A stretch of DNA of 64,000 bases from Paucimonas lemoignei (lineage in GTDB: Bacteria; Pseudomonadota; Gammaproteobacteria; Pseudomonadales; Pseudomonadaceae), in NCBI GenBank assembly GCA_900475325.1, contig LS483371.1, positions 2,604,001 to 2,668,000 of the forward strand, in the 5' to 3' direction. The position numbers were made by a program, and so were the translations under genes. Of this stretch, positions 18,302 through 27,110 are shown piece by piece. Under the pieces are notes generated by a model that was not told where the DNA came from, did not search any database, and saw only the letters and a list, made by a program, of their open reading frames with translations. How positions within the stretch are numbered: the first letter of the stretch is position 1; every line of letters begins with the position of its first letter.

Positions 18302-19687
18302 TCAAAAGGGTGGAGTTAGCGGCTGTTGGGCTGATTTTTTTGCCCCGGCTTTGCGCGCAATGCTGCGTTCATAGCGCTCCAGCAACGGCTGAATGCTGAC
18401 CCCATGCACCAGAATGCTCAGCGCCACTACCGACAACGTCAGGCCGATGCTCACCTGTTTGACATCCTCGGGCAGGCCATGGCCCAAGGCGAAGCACAGG
18501 TAGAACAGGCTGCCGATCCCGCGAATTCCGAACCAGCCGACCAGCGCCTTTTGCGCTCGGGTCAGCAGCGTGCGGCTGACCAGCAGCCAGACCGCCAGCG
18601 GCCGGATCACGCAGAACAGTGCCAAGGCCAGACCTATCGCGCGCCAATCCCAATAAAGCGCCAGTGATGCGCCCAGCAAGGTGATGAGCAGCACCTCCAT
18701 GGAACGCTCCACCAGGCTGCTAAAGGCCAGCATGTCACCCATCATGACCCCGGCCGCCAGTTGCGATTCACTCAAGTCTTTTTCTTCAGCGACCGTGGCG
18801 CGCTCCACGCTGCCACTCATGTGGCCCAGCACCGGTTGCGCCAAGTGTTCGGCGGGTACCTCTGATTGGGTGATATGCGCTTCTGCACGGCGCAAGCCCA
18901 GGCCTGCGGCGAACACCGAGAGGAAGCCAAAGGCACCCAGCGTGTCGGCTACTACGTAAGAGACCGCGATCAGGGCCAGTGCGAGGAAGTCATTGGGCGA
19001 GGTGGTGCTGTCGGCATTCTTGATCCGCAGGTAGATCATCAGGTGACCCACGCCACGACCCATTCCGTAGCCGATCAATAACCCGGCCGGTACTCCCCAC
19101 AGCAGGTTTTTCACCGCCCAGTGCTGGATCCAGTCCAGATCGCCATTGCCATGGGTCAGGAACAGCAGGGCAAAGATCACGAACGGAAACGCCGTGCCGT
19201 CGTTAAGCCCCGCTTCGCCGGACAGGCCAAAGCGTACGCGATCGAAATCCTGGGCGTTGTTGACCTGCACCAGCGAAGCGAGCACCGGGTCGGTCGGCGA
19301 GAGCATCGCCCCCAGCAACAGGGAAATCCCCCAGGACAGCCCCAACAGGTAATGCACGGCCAGGGCAGTACCGGCGATGGTCGCCAGCATGACCGGCCCG
19401 GCCAGCCAGTACGCCGAGCGCCAGGCTTTGCTGGTCAACGGCAGGCGCAATTTGATTCCGGTGCTGAATAAAGAGAACAGAACGGCGGCTTCGGTGAGGC
19501 GCTCCAGCCAGTGAGTCGCTTCGCGAAAGTCGAGTTTGAGAACGTCCAGCCCCATGGGGCCGATGGCAAAGCCGAACGCCAGACACACCGCCGAAGTGGT
19601 GACCGGCAACCAGCGCAGATAGGAGGAGGTCAGGGCAAGCATCATCAGCAGCGCGCCCAGGACCGTCATGCACAAAATGAAGCTCAT
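18302..19687 (-). CDS. Sodium (potassium)/proton antiporter, CPA1/NhaP type
   Basis: Polytopic inner-membrane protein of 461 residues with about 12 hydrophobic segments. Recognisable CPA1 elements are LLGAMLSPTDPVLASLVQ (the TDP unwound helix region) and SGEAGLNDGTAFPFV (the ND cation site). A basic C-terminal tail follows the last segment. The REP-rich region lies upstream of it. Exchange of Na+ or K+ for H+ is inferred from the family. Confidence 0.9.
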   Translation of the reverse strand: MSFILCMTVLGALLMMLALTSSYLRWLPVTTSAVCLAFGFAIGPMGLDVLKLDFREATHWLERLTEAAVLFSLFSTGIKLRLPLTSKAWRSAYWLAGPVMLATIAGTALAVHYLLGLSWGISLLLGAMLSPTDPVLASLVQVNNAQDFDRVRFGLSGEAGLNDGTAFPFVIFALLFLTHGNGDLDWIQHWAVKNLLWGVPAGLLIGYGMGRGVGHLMIYLRIKNADSTTSPNDFLALALIAVSYVVADTLGAFGFLSVFAAGLGLRRAEAHITQSEVPAEHLAQPVLGHMSGSVERATVAEEKDLSESQLAAGVMMGDMLAFSSLVERSMEVLLITLLGASLALYWDWRAIGLALALFCVIRPLAVWLLVSRTLLTRAQKALVGWFGIRGIGSLFYLCFALGHGLPEDVKQVSIGLTLSVVALSILVHGVSIQPLLERYERSIARKAGAKKSAQQPLTPPF

Positions 19688-19820
19688 ACGGATCTGGCTC
19701 TCACAACAACGCTGCGCAATGCACGCAGCGATTGAAGTTGTGACTGCTCAGTGACGCGATAGTTGAAACATTTGGTATTGAAGTGTGAGGCTTGCCCTCG
19801 AAGATAGGACCCCGATCCCT

Positions 19821-19891
19821 GTAGGAGCTGCCGAAGGCTGTGAAACGGATTTTCCTGAAACACCGCCTTCGCAGCCTTCGGCAGCTCCTAC
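19821..19891. repeat. REPIN, GTAGGAGCTGCCGAAGGC class
   Basis: First of three consecutive REPINs filling the 565-base gap 19688-20252 between the antiporter gene and the substrate-binding protein gene. Confidence 0.85.
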
Positions 19892-19990
19892 AGATTGCAC
19901 TTCAATCCGCGGGAGCCGTGCTCGCCCGCGAAGAAGGATGCCGGGTTGGTCCAGATGGTCCCGGATCTCACCGGGGGAATGCGGTCTCTT

Positions 19991-20080
19991 GTGGGAGCGA
20001 ATTCATTCGCGAAGAGGCCAGTACATCCGATGCATCTTCAACGGCCTCACTATTGCTTTCACGAATAAATTCGCTCCCAC
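19991..20080. repeat. REPIN, GTGGGAGCGAATTCATTCGC class
   Basis: Second of three REPINs. The right copy has degenerated (TTCACGAATAAATTCGC) relative to the left. Confidence 0.82.
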
Positions 20081-20114
20081 GAGGGCCTTGGTTTACCCAA
20101 GGCATACGCAAGAC

Positions 20115-20207
20115 CTGTAGGAGCCAACTTGTTGGCGAGGGGGCGGTACATTCGATTCATATTTTTCGGATGTACTACCGCCTCGCGAACACGTTCGCTC
20201 CTACAGG
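20115..20207. repeat. REPIN, CTGTAGGAGCCAACTTGTTGG class
   Basis: Third REPIN; the two halves belong to slightly different subtypes (GCCAACTTGTTGGCGAGG versus CCTCGCGAACACGTTCGC). The central region is itself inverted (GGCGGTACAT with ATGTACTACCGCC). Confidence 0.8.
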
Positions 20208-20252
20208 TCCCGGGTCAACCACGGCTTATGTTTGGTCTGTAGCAGTCCGAAA

Positions 20253-21305
20253 CTACCGCTCCACCGACCGATTCCAGCGTGCATTCCACTCAGGCCGCAG
20301 CTGGTTGACCTGATCCCAGTCGATGGTCACGGCAGTCTCCAGGTATTTATTCATGGCTTCCACCTGACCCTTGGTCTTGGCGGTGGTTGGCGTGGTGGGG
20401 TTGGACGGGATCTGGTCGCCGAACTCCAGTGCCGGCGCCTGGGCCTCGGGGGTGAGCAGGTAGGCGGCCAGTTTCTGGGCCAGTTCCGGTTGATCGTTTT
20501 TGGCGATGGCACACTCGGCCACGTTCAACACCACACCGCCTTCCTTGGGTGGTGCGTATTCCACTGGCACGCCTTTGATCTTCAGCGCAGTGACCTGGGT
20601 CGGAGTCAGCGGGAACAGCGCCGCTTCACCGGTCTGCACCATTTCCGATATCTTCGCCGAGCTGGCGATGTATTCCAGGACGTTGGGCCCAACCGTTTTC
20701 GGCCAGGCCTTGAAGCCTGGTTCCACGTCGGTTTCGCTGCCGCCCTGAATGCGGTTGAACATCAGGAAGCCATGCAGGCCGAAGGTGGAGGAGGCCATGG
20801 ACTGGAACACCACCTTCTCCTTGAACTTCTTGTCGGCGAGGTCCATCCACGAGGTCGGCGCCGCCCAGCCTTTTTCGCTGAACATCTTGGTGTTGTAAGC
20901 CAGGCCGGTGACGCCCAGGCTGACGGCAGCCGCTTCTTCCTTGATCTTCGCCTTGTCGGGCAGTTGCGCGAGGGCGGGGCTTGGCTGCAGCTTGTCGCAC
21001 AGGCCCATGGAAATCGCCCGGTACATGATGCCGTCATCGAGGAACATCACGTGCATCTGCGGGTTGTCTTTGCTGGCCTGGACTTTGGCGAGGATGTCCG
21101 ACGAGGTGCCCGGCACGATCACGACCTTGACGTTATTGGCTTTCTCGAAGGCAGGCAGCACCTGGTCGGCATAAAGGCGCTCCATGGTGCCGCCGTTCAT
21201 GCCCAGATACAGCGTCGGCACGGCGTGGGCCGGTGCTGCGATCAGCAACCCCACCAGTGGCAGGCACGACAAGCCGGAGAATGCGATACGTTTCATGTTC
21301 TTCAT
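20253..21305 (-). CDS. Extracellular solute-binding protein of a spermidine/putrescine-type ABC importer
   Basis: Periplasmic binding protein (PotD-like, 350 residues). A signal peptide (MKRIAFSG...APAHA) precedes LYLGMNGGTMERLYADQVLPAFE, the start of the type 2 binding fold. The start at 21305 has a GGAAGG-containing ribosome site; the open frame further upstream is inside the next gene. It is the last gene of a seven-gene operon whose other members are the permeases, the ATPase and a three-part oxidoreductase. The ligand is therefore likely an amino-acid-derived amine or opine, but cannot be named. Confidence 0.88.
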   Translation of the reverse strand: MKNMKRIAFSGLSCLPLVGLLIAAPAHAVPTLYLGMNGGTMERLYADQVLPAFEKANNVKVVIVPGTSSDILAKVQASKDNPQMHVMFLDDGIMYRAISMGLCDKLQPSPALAQLPDKAKIKEEAAAVSLGVTGLAYNTKMFSEKGWAAPTSWMDLADKKFKEKVVFQSMASSTFGLHGFLMFNRIQGGSETDVEPGFKAWPKTVGPNVLEYIASSAKISEMVQTGEAALFPLTPTQVTALKIKGVPVEYAPPKEGGVVLNVAECAIAKNDQPELAQKLAAYLLTPEAQAPALEFGDQIPSNPTTPTTAKTKGQVEAMNKYLETAVTIDWDQVNQLRPEWNARWNRSVER

Positions 21306-21336
21306 TGAGCGACCTTCCTGTTTGCAATGAATGGAA

Positions 21337-22479
21337 TCAATGGCTGACATTAGTGGAGCGTTGAACAGTGGATTGAAAGCGGCGGATGGAAAACGCATCC
21401 AGGGCAATCGTCGATTGGCCGGTGCACACCGTTTGCGCCAGCGCTTCACCGGCAGCAGGGCCGATCTGAAAGCCTGAGCCTGCAAAACCGAAGCCATGCA
21501 GCAATCCTGGCGTTGTGCTGCTGGGGCCGAGCACCGGTTCGCGATCGGGCAGATACCCTTCGGTGCCACTCCAGGTGCGAATCGCCTGAGCCCCGGCCAG
21601 TGGCGGGTAAAGCTCGACGGCGTTGCGCAGGATTTCCAGCACAGCGGCCTGGCCGGGTCTGGCTTTGCCCGGATCCAGCGCAAAGCCCTGACCGCCGCCC
21701 AGCACGCAGTTGCCCCGGGCGACTTGCCGGGCATAGATGCCGCCGCCTTCGACGCCCGTGCTGACGTCCATGAACAACGGCAGAGGTTCGGTGACGAGCA
21801 TAGCCGGATGGCCGGATACCATTGGCACGGGCTCGCCAAACTGCGCGGCAAGGGCTCCGGCCCAGGCGCCTGCGCAATTGAGCAGCCAGGGCGCCCGCAG
21901 GCTCAAATGGTTGGCAGTGTGCACCTCGAACGTCTGGCCGTCGTGGCTGACCTCGACCACCTGTGCCTGTTCGAAAATCTGTGCGCCTGCTCTTTGTGCT
22001 GCGCGGGCAAAGGCCGGGGAGACCAGGCGCGGATTGGCGTGGCCGTCATCGGCGCACAACGAGGCGCCGACCGCCACGTCACCGGCCCAGGCAAATCGTG
22101 CTCGCAATTGCTGGCGATCAAGCAATTGCAGATCCAGCCCGAAACCGCGGCTGGTCTCGGCATAGCTGCGCAGCGCCTCCATGTCCTTGTCGCTGCGCGC
22201 CAGCTTGAGGTGGCCGGAGCGCAGGTATTCGCCGTCGATGCCGATCAGGTCTTGCAGCCCGCTCCAGATTTCGTGGGCGCGTTGCGACAGCGGTAACTGG
22301 CTCAAAGGCCGACCCTGACGGCGCACACCGCCATAATTCACGCCGCTGGAATGCGAGCCACAGAAGTCCCGCTCCAGCAAGGCCACTCGCTTGCCCTTGA
22401 GCGCCAGCGCCAGTGCGGCAGAGGCGCCGACGATGCCGCCGCCGATGATCAGCACGTCTGTTTCAATAAACCGGGTCAT
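21337..22479 (-). CDS. FAD-dependent oxidoreductase, DAO family (beta subunit of a heterotrimeric amino-acid oxidoreductase)
   Basis: A 380-residue flavoprotein with an N-terminal Rossmann motif (DVLIIGGGIVGASAALAL) and the DAO fold seen in glycine/sarcosine/opine oxidases. HSSGVNYGGVRR is the region that covalently or tightly binds flavin in relatives. The C-terminal GLLHGFGFAGSGFQIGPAAGEALA closes the FAD site. It overlaps the alpha-subunit gene by four bases. It should oxidise a secondary amine or D-amino acid and pass electrons to the alpha/gamma subunits. Confidence 0.88.
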   Translation of the reverse strand: MTRFIETDVLIIGGGIVGASAALALALKGKRVALLERDFCGSHSSGVNYGGVRRQGRPLSQLPLSQRAHEIWSGLQDLIGIDGEYLRSGHLKLARSDKDMEALRSYAETSRGFGLDLQLLDRQQLRARFAWAGDVAVGASLCADDGHANPRLVSPAFARAAQRAGAQIFEQAQVVEVSHDGQTFEVHTANHLSLRAPWLLNCAGAWAGALAAQFGEPVPMVSGHPAMLVTEPLPLFMDVSTGVEGGGIYARQVARGNCVLGGGQGFALDPGKARPGQAAVLEILRNAVELYPPLAGAQAIRTWSGTEGYLPDREPVLGPSSTTPGLLHGFGFAGSGFQIGPAAGEALAQTVCTGQSTIALDAFSIRRFQSTVQRSTNVSH

Positions 22480-23840
22480 GGCTGGCTCTCCACACCGAAA
22501 GGCAGCGGCTTGATCGGCGCCTGGCCGCGCAATCGGCCGACGCTTTGCAGGGCCCGGCCGCTGCAGTGCGCGACGAGCTCCGTTGCCGCCAATCCGCACA
22601 TGCGCCCCTGGCAACGACCCATGCCCACCCGGCACATGGCTTTGACTCGATTGATCTCCCAGTGGCCCTCGTTGACCGTGGCGCGGATGTCGGCGGCGCT
22701 GACTTCTTCACAGCGGCAGATGATGGTTTCGTCCGGGACCTTGCCCGCCCAATCCTCGGGGAACGGGAAGGCGGTTTCCAGCCCTTGGCGAAAGCGTTGG
22801 ATGCCTGCCAGTTTGCGCTGTAAGTGTTCGCTGCGAACGGTGTCGATGGGCTGGCCGTGAGCTGCCAGAACGGCCAGCGCAGCCAGCTCGCCGGCCATTT
22901 CGGCAGCGCCCGCGCCCATAATGCCCGCGCCATCGCCTGCCAGATAAACTCCCGGCACGCTGCTGCGCCCGGTGCTGTCCCGACTGGGTAGCCAGGCCCG
23001 GTTCAGCTCGCTCCAGTGGAATTCACAGCCGAGCAGATCCGCCAGTTGGGTTTCACTGCGCAACGCATGGGCGAAGGCCACGGCATCGCACTCGAGCCGT
23101 TGCGGCTCGCCACTGCCTTGCCACTGCACGGCGCTGACGCGTTTCTCGCCGTCGATGCGTTGCAAGGTGGCGCCCTGGTGCACGGCGATGCCATGAGCGG
23201 TGAGCCAGGCCCGGTAATAAAGACCTTTGGCCAGGGTCAGAGGCTGACCGAGCAGGGCGGGCAAGGCACGGCATTGGGCAGAGAACGGCGCGCTGTCCAG
23301 CACCGCCAGCACCTTGGCACCCGCCTTGGCGTATTGATAGGCGACCAAATACAGCAGCGGGCCGCTCCCGGCGAACACCACCCGCTCACCAATGGCGCAG
23401 CCCTGATACTTCAAGGCGATTTGCGCGGCGCCAAGGCTGTACACACCCGGCAGGGTCCAGCCCGGCACCGGCAGAATCCGGTCAGTGGCGCCGGTGGCGA
23501 CGATCAGATGGGTGTAATCGAGGGTCCCGGCGCGGCCTTCCTGAAGCACATCGAGCCGCTGGTCTTCGGCATTCCAGACCAGCGTTTGCGGGCGATAGTC
23601 GATGCGGGTCGCCAGCGTGTCCATGGCCTGATGCACCGCCGTCGCTTTGCCCGCTTCAAAGCCATACAGGGCTTTTGGGTCGCGGCGGAAGTTGGCGGGC
23701 TGGCGACGATAAATCTGCCCGCCGCCGCGCAGGCCTTCGTCCACCAGACAGGCGTTGACGCCGTGGGCGTGCAACGTCTGAGCGGCGCGAATGCCTGCCG
23801 GGCCAGCGCCAACAATCACCACTGATGGCGGGGTTGTCAT
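22476..23840 (-). CDS. FAD/[2Fe-2S] oxidoreductase alpha subunit (OoxA/HcnB/D-hydroxyproline dehydrogenase type)
   Basis: A 454-residue NAD(P)/FAD disulfide-oxidoreductase-type protein (VVIVGAGPAGIRAAQTL at the N terminus; second dinucleotide motif FAGSGPLLYLVAYQYA). A C-terminal BFD-like [2Fe-2S] module has cysteines in ICRCEEVS and CRVGMGRCQGRMCG. This layout is the alpha subunit of octopine/nopaline oxidase, hydrogen cyanide synthase and D-hydroxyproline dehydrogenase complexes. Overlaps on both sides (four bases) couple it to beta and gamma. Cyanide synthesis is unlikely because hcn operons do not carry an ABC importer. Confidence 0.88.
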   Translation of the reverse strand: MTTPPSVVIVGAGPAGIRAAQTLHAHGVNACLVDEGLRGGGQIYRRQPANFRRDPKALYGFEAGKATAVHQAMDTLATRIDYRPQTLVWNAEDQRLDVLQEGRAGTLDYTHLIVATGATDRILPVPGWTLPGVYSLGAAQIALKYQGCAIGERVVFAGSGPLLYLVAYQYAKAGAKVLAVLDSAPFSAQCRALPALLGQPLTLAKGLYYRAWLTAHGIAVHQGATLQRIDGEKRVSAVQWQGSGEPQRLECDAVAFAHALRSETQLADLLGCEFHWSELNRAWLPSRDSTGRSSVPGVYLAGDGAGIMGAGAAEMAGELAALAVLAAHGQPIDTVRSEHLQRKLAGIQRFRQGLETAFPFPEDWAGKVPDETIICRCEEVSAADIRATVNEGHWEINRVKAMCRVGMGRCQGRMCGLAATELVAHCSGRALQSVGRLRGQAPIKPLPFGVESQP

Positions 23841-24127
23841 AGCTGGCGCCCCGGATCGCGGCTGACGATCTGCCCGGCTTCCAATAGCGTCGAACAAGCG
23901 CGTACCCGCTGCCCGTCGCCCAGCCTGACCCAGCAATCCTGACACGCGCCCATCATGCAGAATCCGGCCCGGGGCTCGGCGCTGAAATCGCTGCCGCGCA
24001 GGTGTTCGCTGCCGGTCAGTACCGCGGTGAGCAGGGTGTCCCCCAGCAAGCCGCTGGCAGGCTGACCGTCAAGGGTGAAGGCCAGCGTCGGACGGTCCTG
24101 TTCGACCAAACGTTTGAGCAGTGCCAT
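23837..24127 (-). CDS. [2Fe-2S]-binding gamma subunit of the heterotrimeric oxidoreductase
   Basis: A 96-residue ferredoxin-like subunit (OoxC/HcnA type). Four cysteines sit in the plant-ferredoxin-like arrangement C57, C62, C65 and C78 (GFCMMGACQDC and RACST), enough for one [2Fe-2S] centre. It overlaps the alpha gene by four bases and follows the second permease by 24 bases. It would relay electrons within the complex at the cytoplasmic side. Confidence 0.87.
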   Translation of the reverse strand: MALLKRLVEQDRPTLAFTLDGQPASGLLGDTLLTAVLTGSEHLRGSDFSAEPRAGFCMMGACQDCWVRLGDGQRVRACSTLLEAGQIVSRDPGRQL

Positions 24128-24151
24128 GGGTTTCGCGCTCCAGGCCCGGGA

Positions 24152-24946
24152 TTAATGTTTGCCGACCAGCACCCGATCCAGGCCATAGACCCGATCGAGG
24201 ACAATCATGGTGGCGGCAGTCAAGGCGATGACCAGCGCTGAAACGGCGGCCATCATCGGGTCAATGGACTCGGTGGCATACACGTACATGCGCACCGGCA
24301 GGGTTTGCGTCGACGGCGAGGTGACGAAGATCGACAGCGTGACTTCATCGAAGCTGTTGATGAACGCCAGCAACCAGCCGCCCGCCACACCCGGCAGAAT
24401 CATCGGCAGGGTGATCTGGCGGAACAGCGTGAAACGGCTGGCCCCCAGCGACTCCGCAGCCTGTTCGGCAGCGCGGTCAATACCGATGGCTGCGGCGATC
24501 ACCAGGCGCAAGACATAAGGTGTGATGATCACCACGTGGGCCAGGGTCAGCCAGAAGAAGCTGCCATTGACGCCCATCAGCGCAAACAGCCGCAGCAAAG
24601 CCACGCCCAGCACCAGGTGCGGAATGATGATCGGTGACAGAAACAGGCCGTTGAGAAAGTTACGGCCCGGGAATTGATGCCGGGTGATCGCCAGCGCAGC
24701 AGGCACCGCAATCAGGGTCGCCAGTGTCGCGGCCACGAACGCCAGGATCAGGCTGTTATAGAACGAGTCGATAAAGTCGGCACGCTCGAAAATCGCCCGG
24801 AACCAGCGCAGGGAGAAACCCGACGTCGGCAGGCTCAGGGTGTTCTCCGGAGTGAACGCCACCAGGCAGACCACCACCAGCGGGGCCATCATGAACACCA
24901 CCACCAGGGCATGAAACGACAGGGCCAAAGGACCGTTTTTAGACAT
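24152..24946 (-). CDS. ABC transporter permease (PotC-like)
   Basis: Inner-membrane permease of 264 residues with about six membrane segments and the EAA loop (EQAAESLGASRFTLFRQITLPMILPG). PotC/YdcV-type features such as SLRWFRAIFE near the N terminus are seen. It pairs with the permease encoded three bases upstream. Confidence 0.9.
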   Translation of the reverse strand: MSKNGPLALSFHALVVVFMMAPLVVVCLVAFTPENTLSLPTSGFSLRWFRAIFERADFIDSFYNSLILAFVAATLATLIAVPAALAITRHQFPGRNFLNGLFLSPIIIPHLVLGVALLRLFALMGVNGSFFWLTLAHVVIITPYVLRLVIAAAIGIDRAAEQAAESLGASRFTLFRQITLPMILPGVAGGWLLAFINSFDEVTLSIFVTSPSTQTLPVRMYVYATESIDPMMAAVSALVIALTAATMIVLDRVYGLDRVLVGKH

Positions 24947-24949
24947 GGT

Positions 24950-25822
24950 TCATTCCCCCAGGGTTTTCTTGTAGCGGCCTTCGACCATGCGGTTCCAGGA
25001 CAGCATGACCAACAGGTTGACCAGCAACAGCGCCACGGCAATGGTCGCGCCCATGGGCCAGTTCAGTTCCGAGAGGTATTGGTCGTAGACCACGGTAGCC
25101 ACCATCTTCAGGCGGCGGCCGCCCAGCAGGCCGGGGATCGCAAAGGAACTGGCCGACAGGCCGAACACGATCAGCGTGCCGGACAACATGCCCGGCATGA
25201 TCTGCGGCAACACCACCAGACGCATCACCTTGGCCTGGGTCGCGCCCAGGGACAGCGCGGCTTGTTCTGCGGCGGGGTCGAGCTTTTGCAGGGAGGTCCA
25301 GACCGGAATGATCATGAACGGCAGCATCACGTGCACCAGGGCGATGATCACCGCGAACGGCGTATAGAGCATCTTGATCGGTTGCCCGCCCAGGGCCTGA
25401 ATCCCCTGATTGATCAAGCCGTCGGCGCCCAGCAGCAGGCTCCAGCCAAAGGCCCGTACGACCACTGAGATCAGCAGCGGGGTGAGGATCAGAATCAGGA
25501 AAATCGAACGCCACGGAGTGCCCATGCGGCTGAGGATGTAGGCTTCCGGCACGCCGATCACCACGCACAGCAACGTCACCAGGGCACTGATCCAGAAGGT
25601 GCGCAGGAAGATTTCGTAAAAGTATGAGTCGGTGAGCACCTCGCCGTAGTTGGCCAAGGTGTATGAATCACTTTTGACCCCGACTTCGTAGTCGAACACG
25701 TTGAACGACAAGATCAGGGTCAAGGCCAGCGGCACCAGCAGCAGGCACGTGAACAGGATCAGCGCAGGGGCCGAAAGCAGATACCCCCGGCCACCGCGAC
25801 GCATTTCGCCGACCAGGCTCAT
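24950..25822 (-). CDS. ABC transporter permease (PotB-like)
   Basis: Inner-membrane permease of 290 residues with about six membrane segments and the EAA loop (EQAALSLGATQAKVMRLVVLPQIMPG). The start at 25822 overlaps the ATPase gene stop (ATGA); the sequence before it in the same frame is inside the ATPase gene. Second half of the membrane channel with the PotC-like protein. Confidence 0.9.
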   Translation of the reverse strand: MSLVGEMRRGGRGYLLSAPALILFTCLLLVPLALTLILSFNVFDYEVGVKSDSYTLANYGEVLTDSYFYEIFLRTFWISALVTLLCVVIGVPEAYILSRMGTPWRSIFLILILTPLLISVVVRAFGWSLLLGADGLINQGIQALGGQPIKMLYTPFAVIIALVHVMLPFMIIPVWTSLQKLDPAAEQAALSLGATQAKVMRLVVLPQIMPGMLSGTLIVFGLSASSFAIPGLLGGRRLKMVATVVYDQYLSELNWPMGATIAVALLLVNLLVMLSWNRMVEGRYKKTLGE

Positions 25823-26847
25823 GAATGCACCTCGTCGGCATCCAGCACCCGCAGCAACCCGGCCTGCCAGTCCATGCCCACTGCCGTGCCTTCTTCCATG
25901 GGGGCGTCGCCATCGTTGCGGCGTACCACGGTGATTTCTCCGATGGCGGTCTCGATGCGATACAGCCACTGGCTGCCGAGGAAGTAACGGGTGATGACTT
26001 TGCCCTGCAAGCGACCGGAGCCCGCCGCCACCAGGTCGATCTTCTCCGGGCGCAGGCTCAACACCAGCGTCCCGTCGCCGGGCACCTGACGCACCTGCGC
26101 GCAGCCCTGGCCGTCCAGATCACCCGGCAGCATGTTGGCCTTGCCGACAAAGCCGGAAATGAACTGGGTGCGCGGGTGTTCGTAGAGTTTGTAGGGCTCG
26201 TCGATCTGGGTGATGCGCCCGGCCTGCATCACCACCACGCGATCACTGATGGACAGCGCTTCGGCCTGATCGTGGGTGACCATCAAGGTGGTAATGCCCA
26301 CTTCGCGCTGGATGCGGCGAATCTCGAACTGCATTTCTTCGCGCAGGTTGGCGTCCAGGTTCGACAGCGGCTCATCGAGCAGCAACACCGGCGGCTCGAT
26401 CACCAGCGCGCGGGCCAGGGCGACGCGCTGGCGCTGCCCGCCGGACAGCTCACGCGGATAACGCTCGGCGTGCTGTGTCAGGCGTACCAGGTCCAGCACC
26501 GTTTTTACCCGACGCTGAATATCCGCCGCCGACACTTTGCGCATGCGCAGGCCAAAGGCGACGTTATCGGCAACGGTCATGTGAGGGAACAGCGCGTAGC
26601 TCTGGAACACCACACCCAGGCCGCGACTGCTGGGTTTGGCGTGGGTGATGTCACGGCCGTCAAGCACGATGCGCCCGTCGCTGACTTCAACGAAGCCCGC
26701 GATCATTTGCAGGGTAGTGGTTTTGCCGCAGCCGGAGGGACCGAGCAGAGAAACGAATTCGCCTTTTTCCACCGCCAGGTGAGTGGCGACCACTGCGTCG
26801 ATGGCGCCGTAGCGTTTGGAGAGACCTTCAAGCTGCAAAAAAGCCAT
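25819..26847 (-). CDS. ABC transporter ATP-binding protein (PotA-like)
   Basis: ATPase of the importer, 342 residues. Walker A GPSGCGKTT, signature LSGGQRQRVALARAL and Walker B VLLLDEP are followed by a C-terminal TOBE regulatory domain (LSLRPEKIDLV). ATG 26847 is preferred, with AAGGTGG upstream; an in-frame ATG 33 bases earlier is less well placed. It is the first gene of the operon, transcribed away from the IclR regulator. Confidence 0.92.
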   Translation of the reverse strand: MAFLQLEGLSKRYGAIDAVVATHLAVEKGEFVSLLGPSGCGKTTTLQMIAGFVEVSDGRIVLDGRDITHAKPSSRGLGVVFQSYALFPHMTVADNVAFGLRMRKVSAADIQRRVKTVLDLVRLTQHAERYPRELSGGQRQRVALARALVIEPPVLLLDEPLSNLDANLREEMQFEIRRIQREVGITTLMVTHDQAEALSISDRVVVMQAGRITQIDEPYKLYEHPRTQFISGFVGKANMLPGDLDGQGCAQVRQVPGDGTLVLSLRPEKIDLVAAGSGRLQGKVITRYFLGSQWLYRIETAIGEITVVRRNDGDAPMEEGTAVGMDWQAGLLRVLDADEVHS

Positions 26848-27030
26848 GGCTGCGTTCCACCTTTTCATCGCGCGCTGCAAGGCAGTGCGGTTTTGTTATG
26901 GGCAGATGCGAAATGAGTCTTGCAGTTGCAGTGGACGTTGGTGCTCGCTCTGAGTCGGCTACCAGCTTTTGTTCAAATCGCCCTGTGGACTGAGATTAAG
27001 GCGAAGACTAGGATGGGTGAAAGGGCGAAT

Positions 27031-27110
27031 TTCACTGAATGGTATATTTCTTTGAGTTCTTTCGTTCAATGAATTAGTTATCTATAAGTGAAGATATGAA
27101 TTCCACTGAA
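27031..27110. promoter_or_regulatory. Putative IclR operator sites in the divergent promoter region
   Basis: Two perfect odd palindromes of the form TTCA-N-TGAA lie 34 bases apart: TTCACTGAA (27031-27039) and TTCAATGAA (27065-27073). A third, imperfect copy (TCCACTGAA, 27102-27110) lies just inside the regulator gene. IclR proteins bind short palindromes in such divergent regions; assignment to this regulator is inference. Confidence 0.45.

Noticed and set aside
20253..26847. Hydrogen cyanide synthase operon (hcnABC)
   Set aside because: Subunit types are similar, but here the three genes are embedded with an ABC importer and IclR regulator, and the order and context do not match hcnABC.
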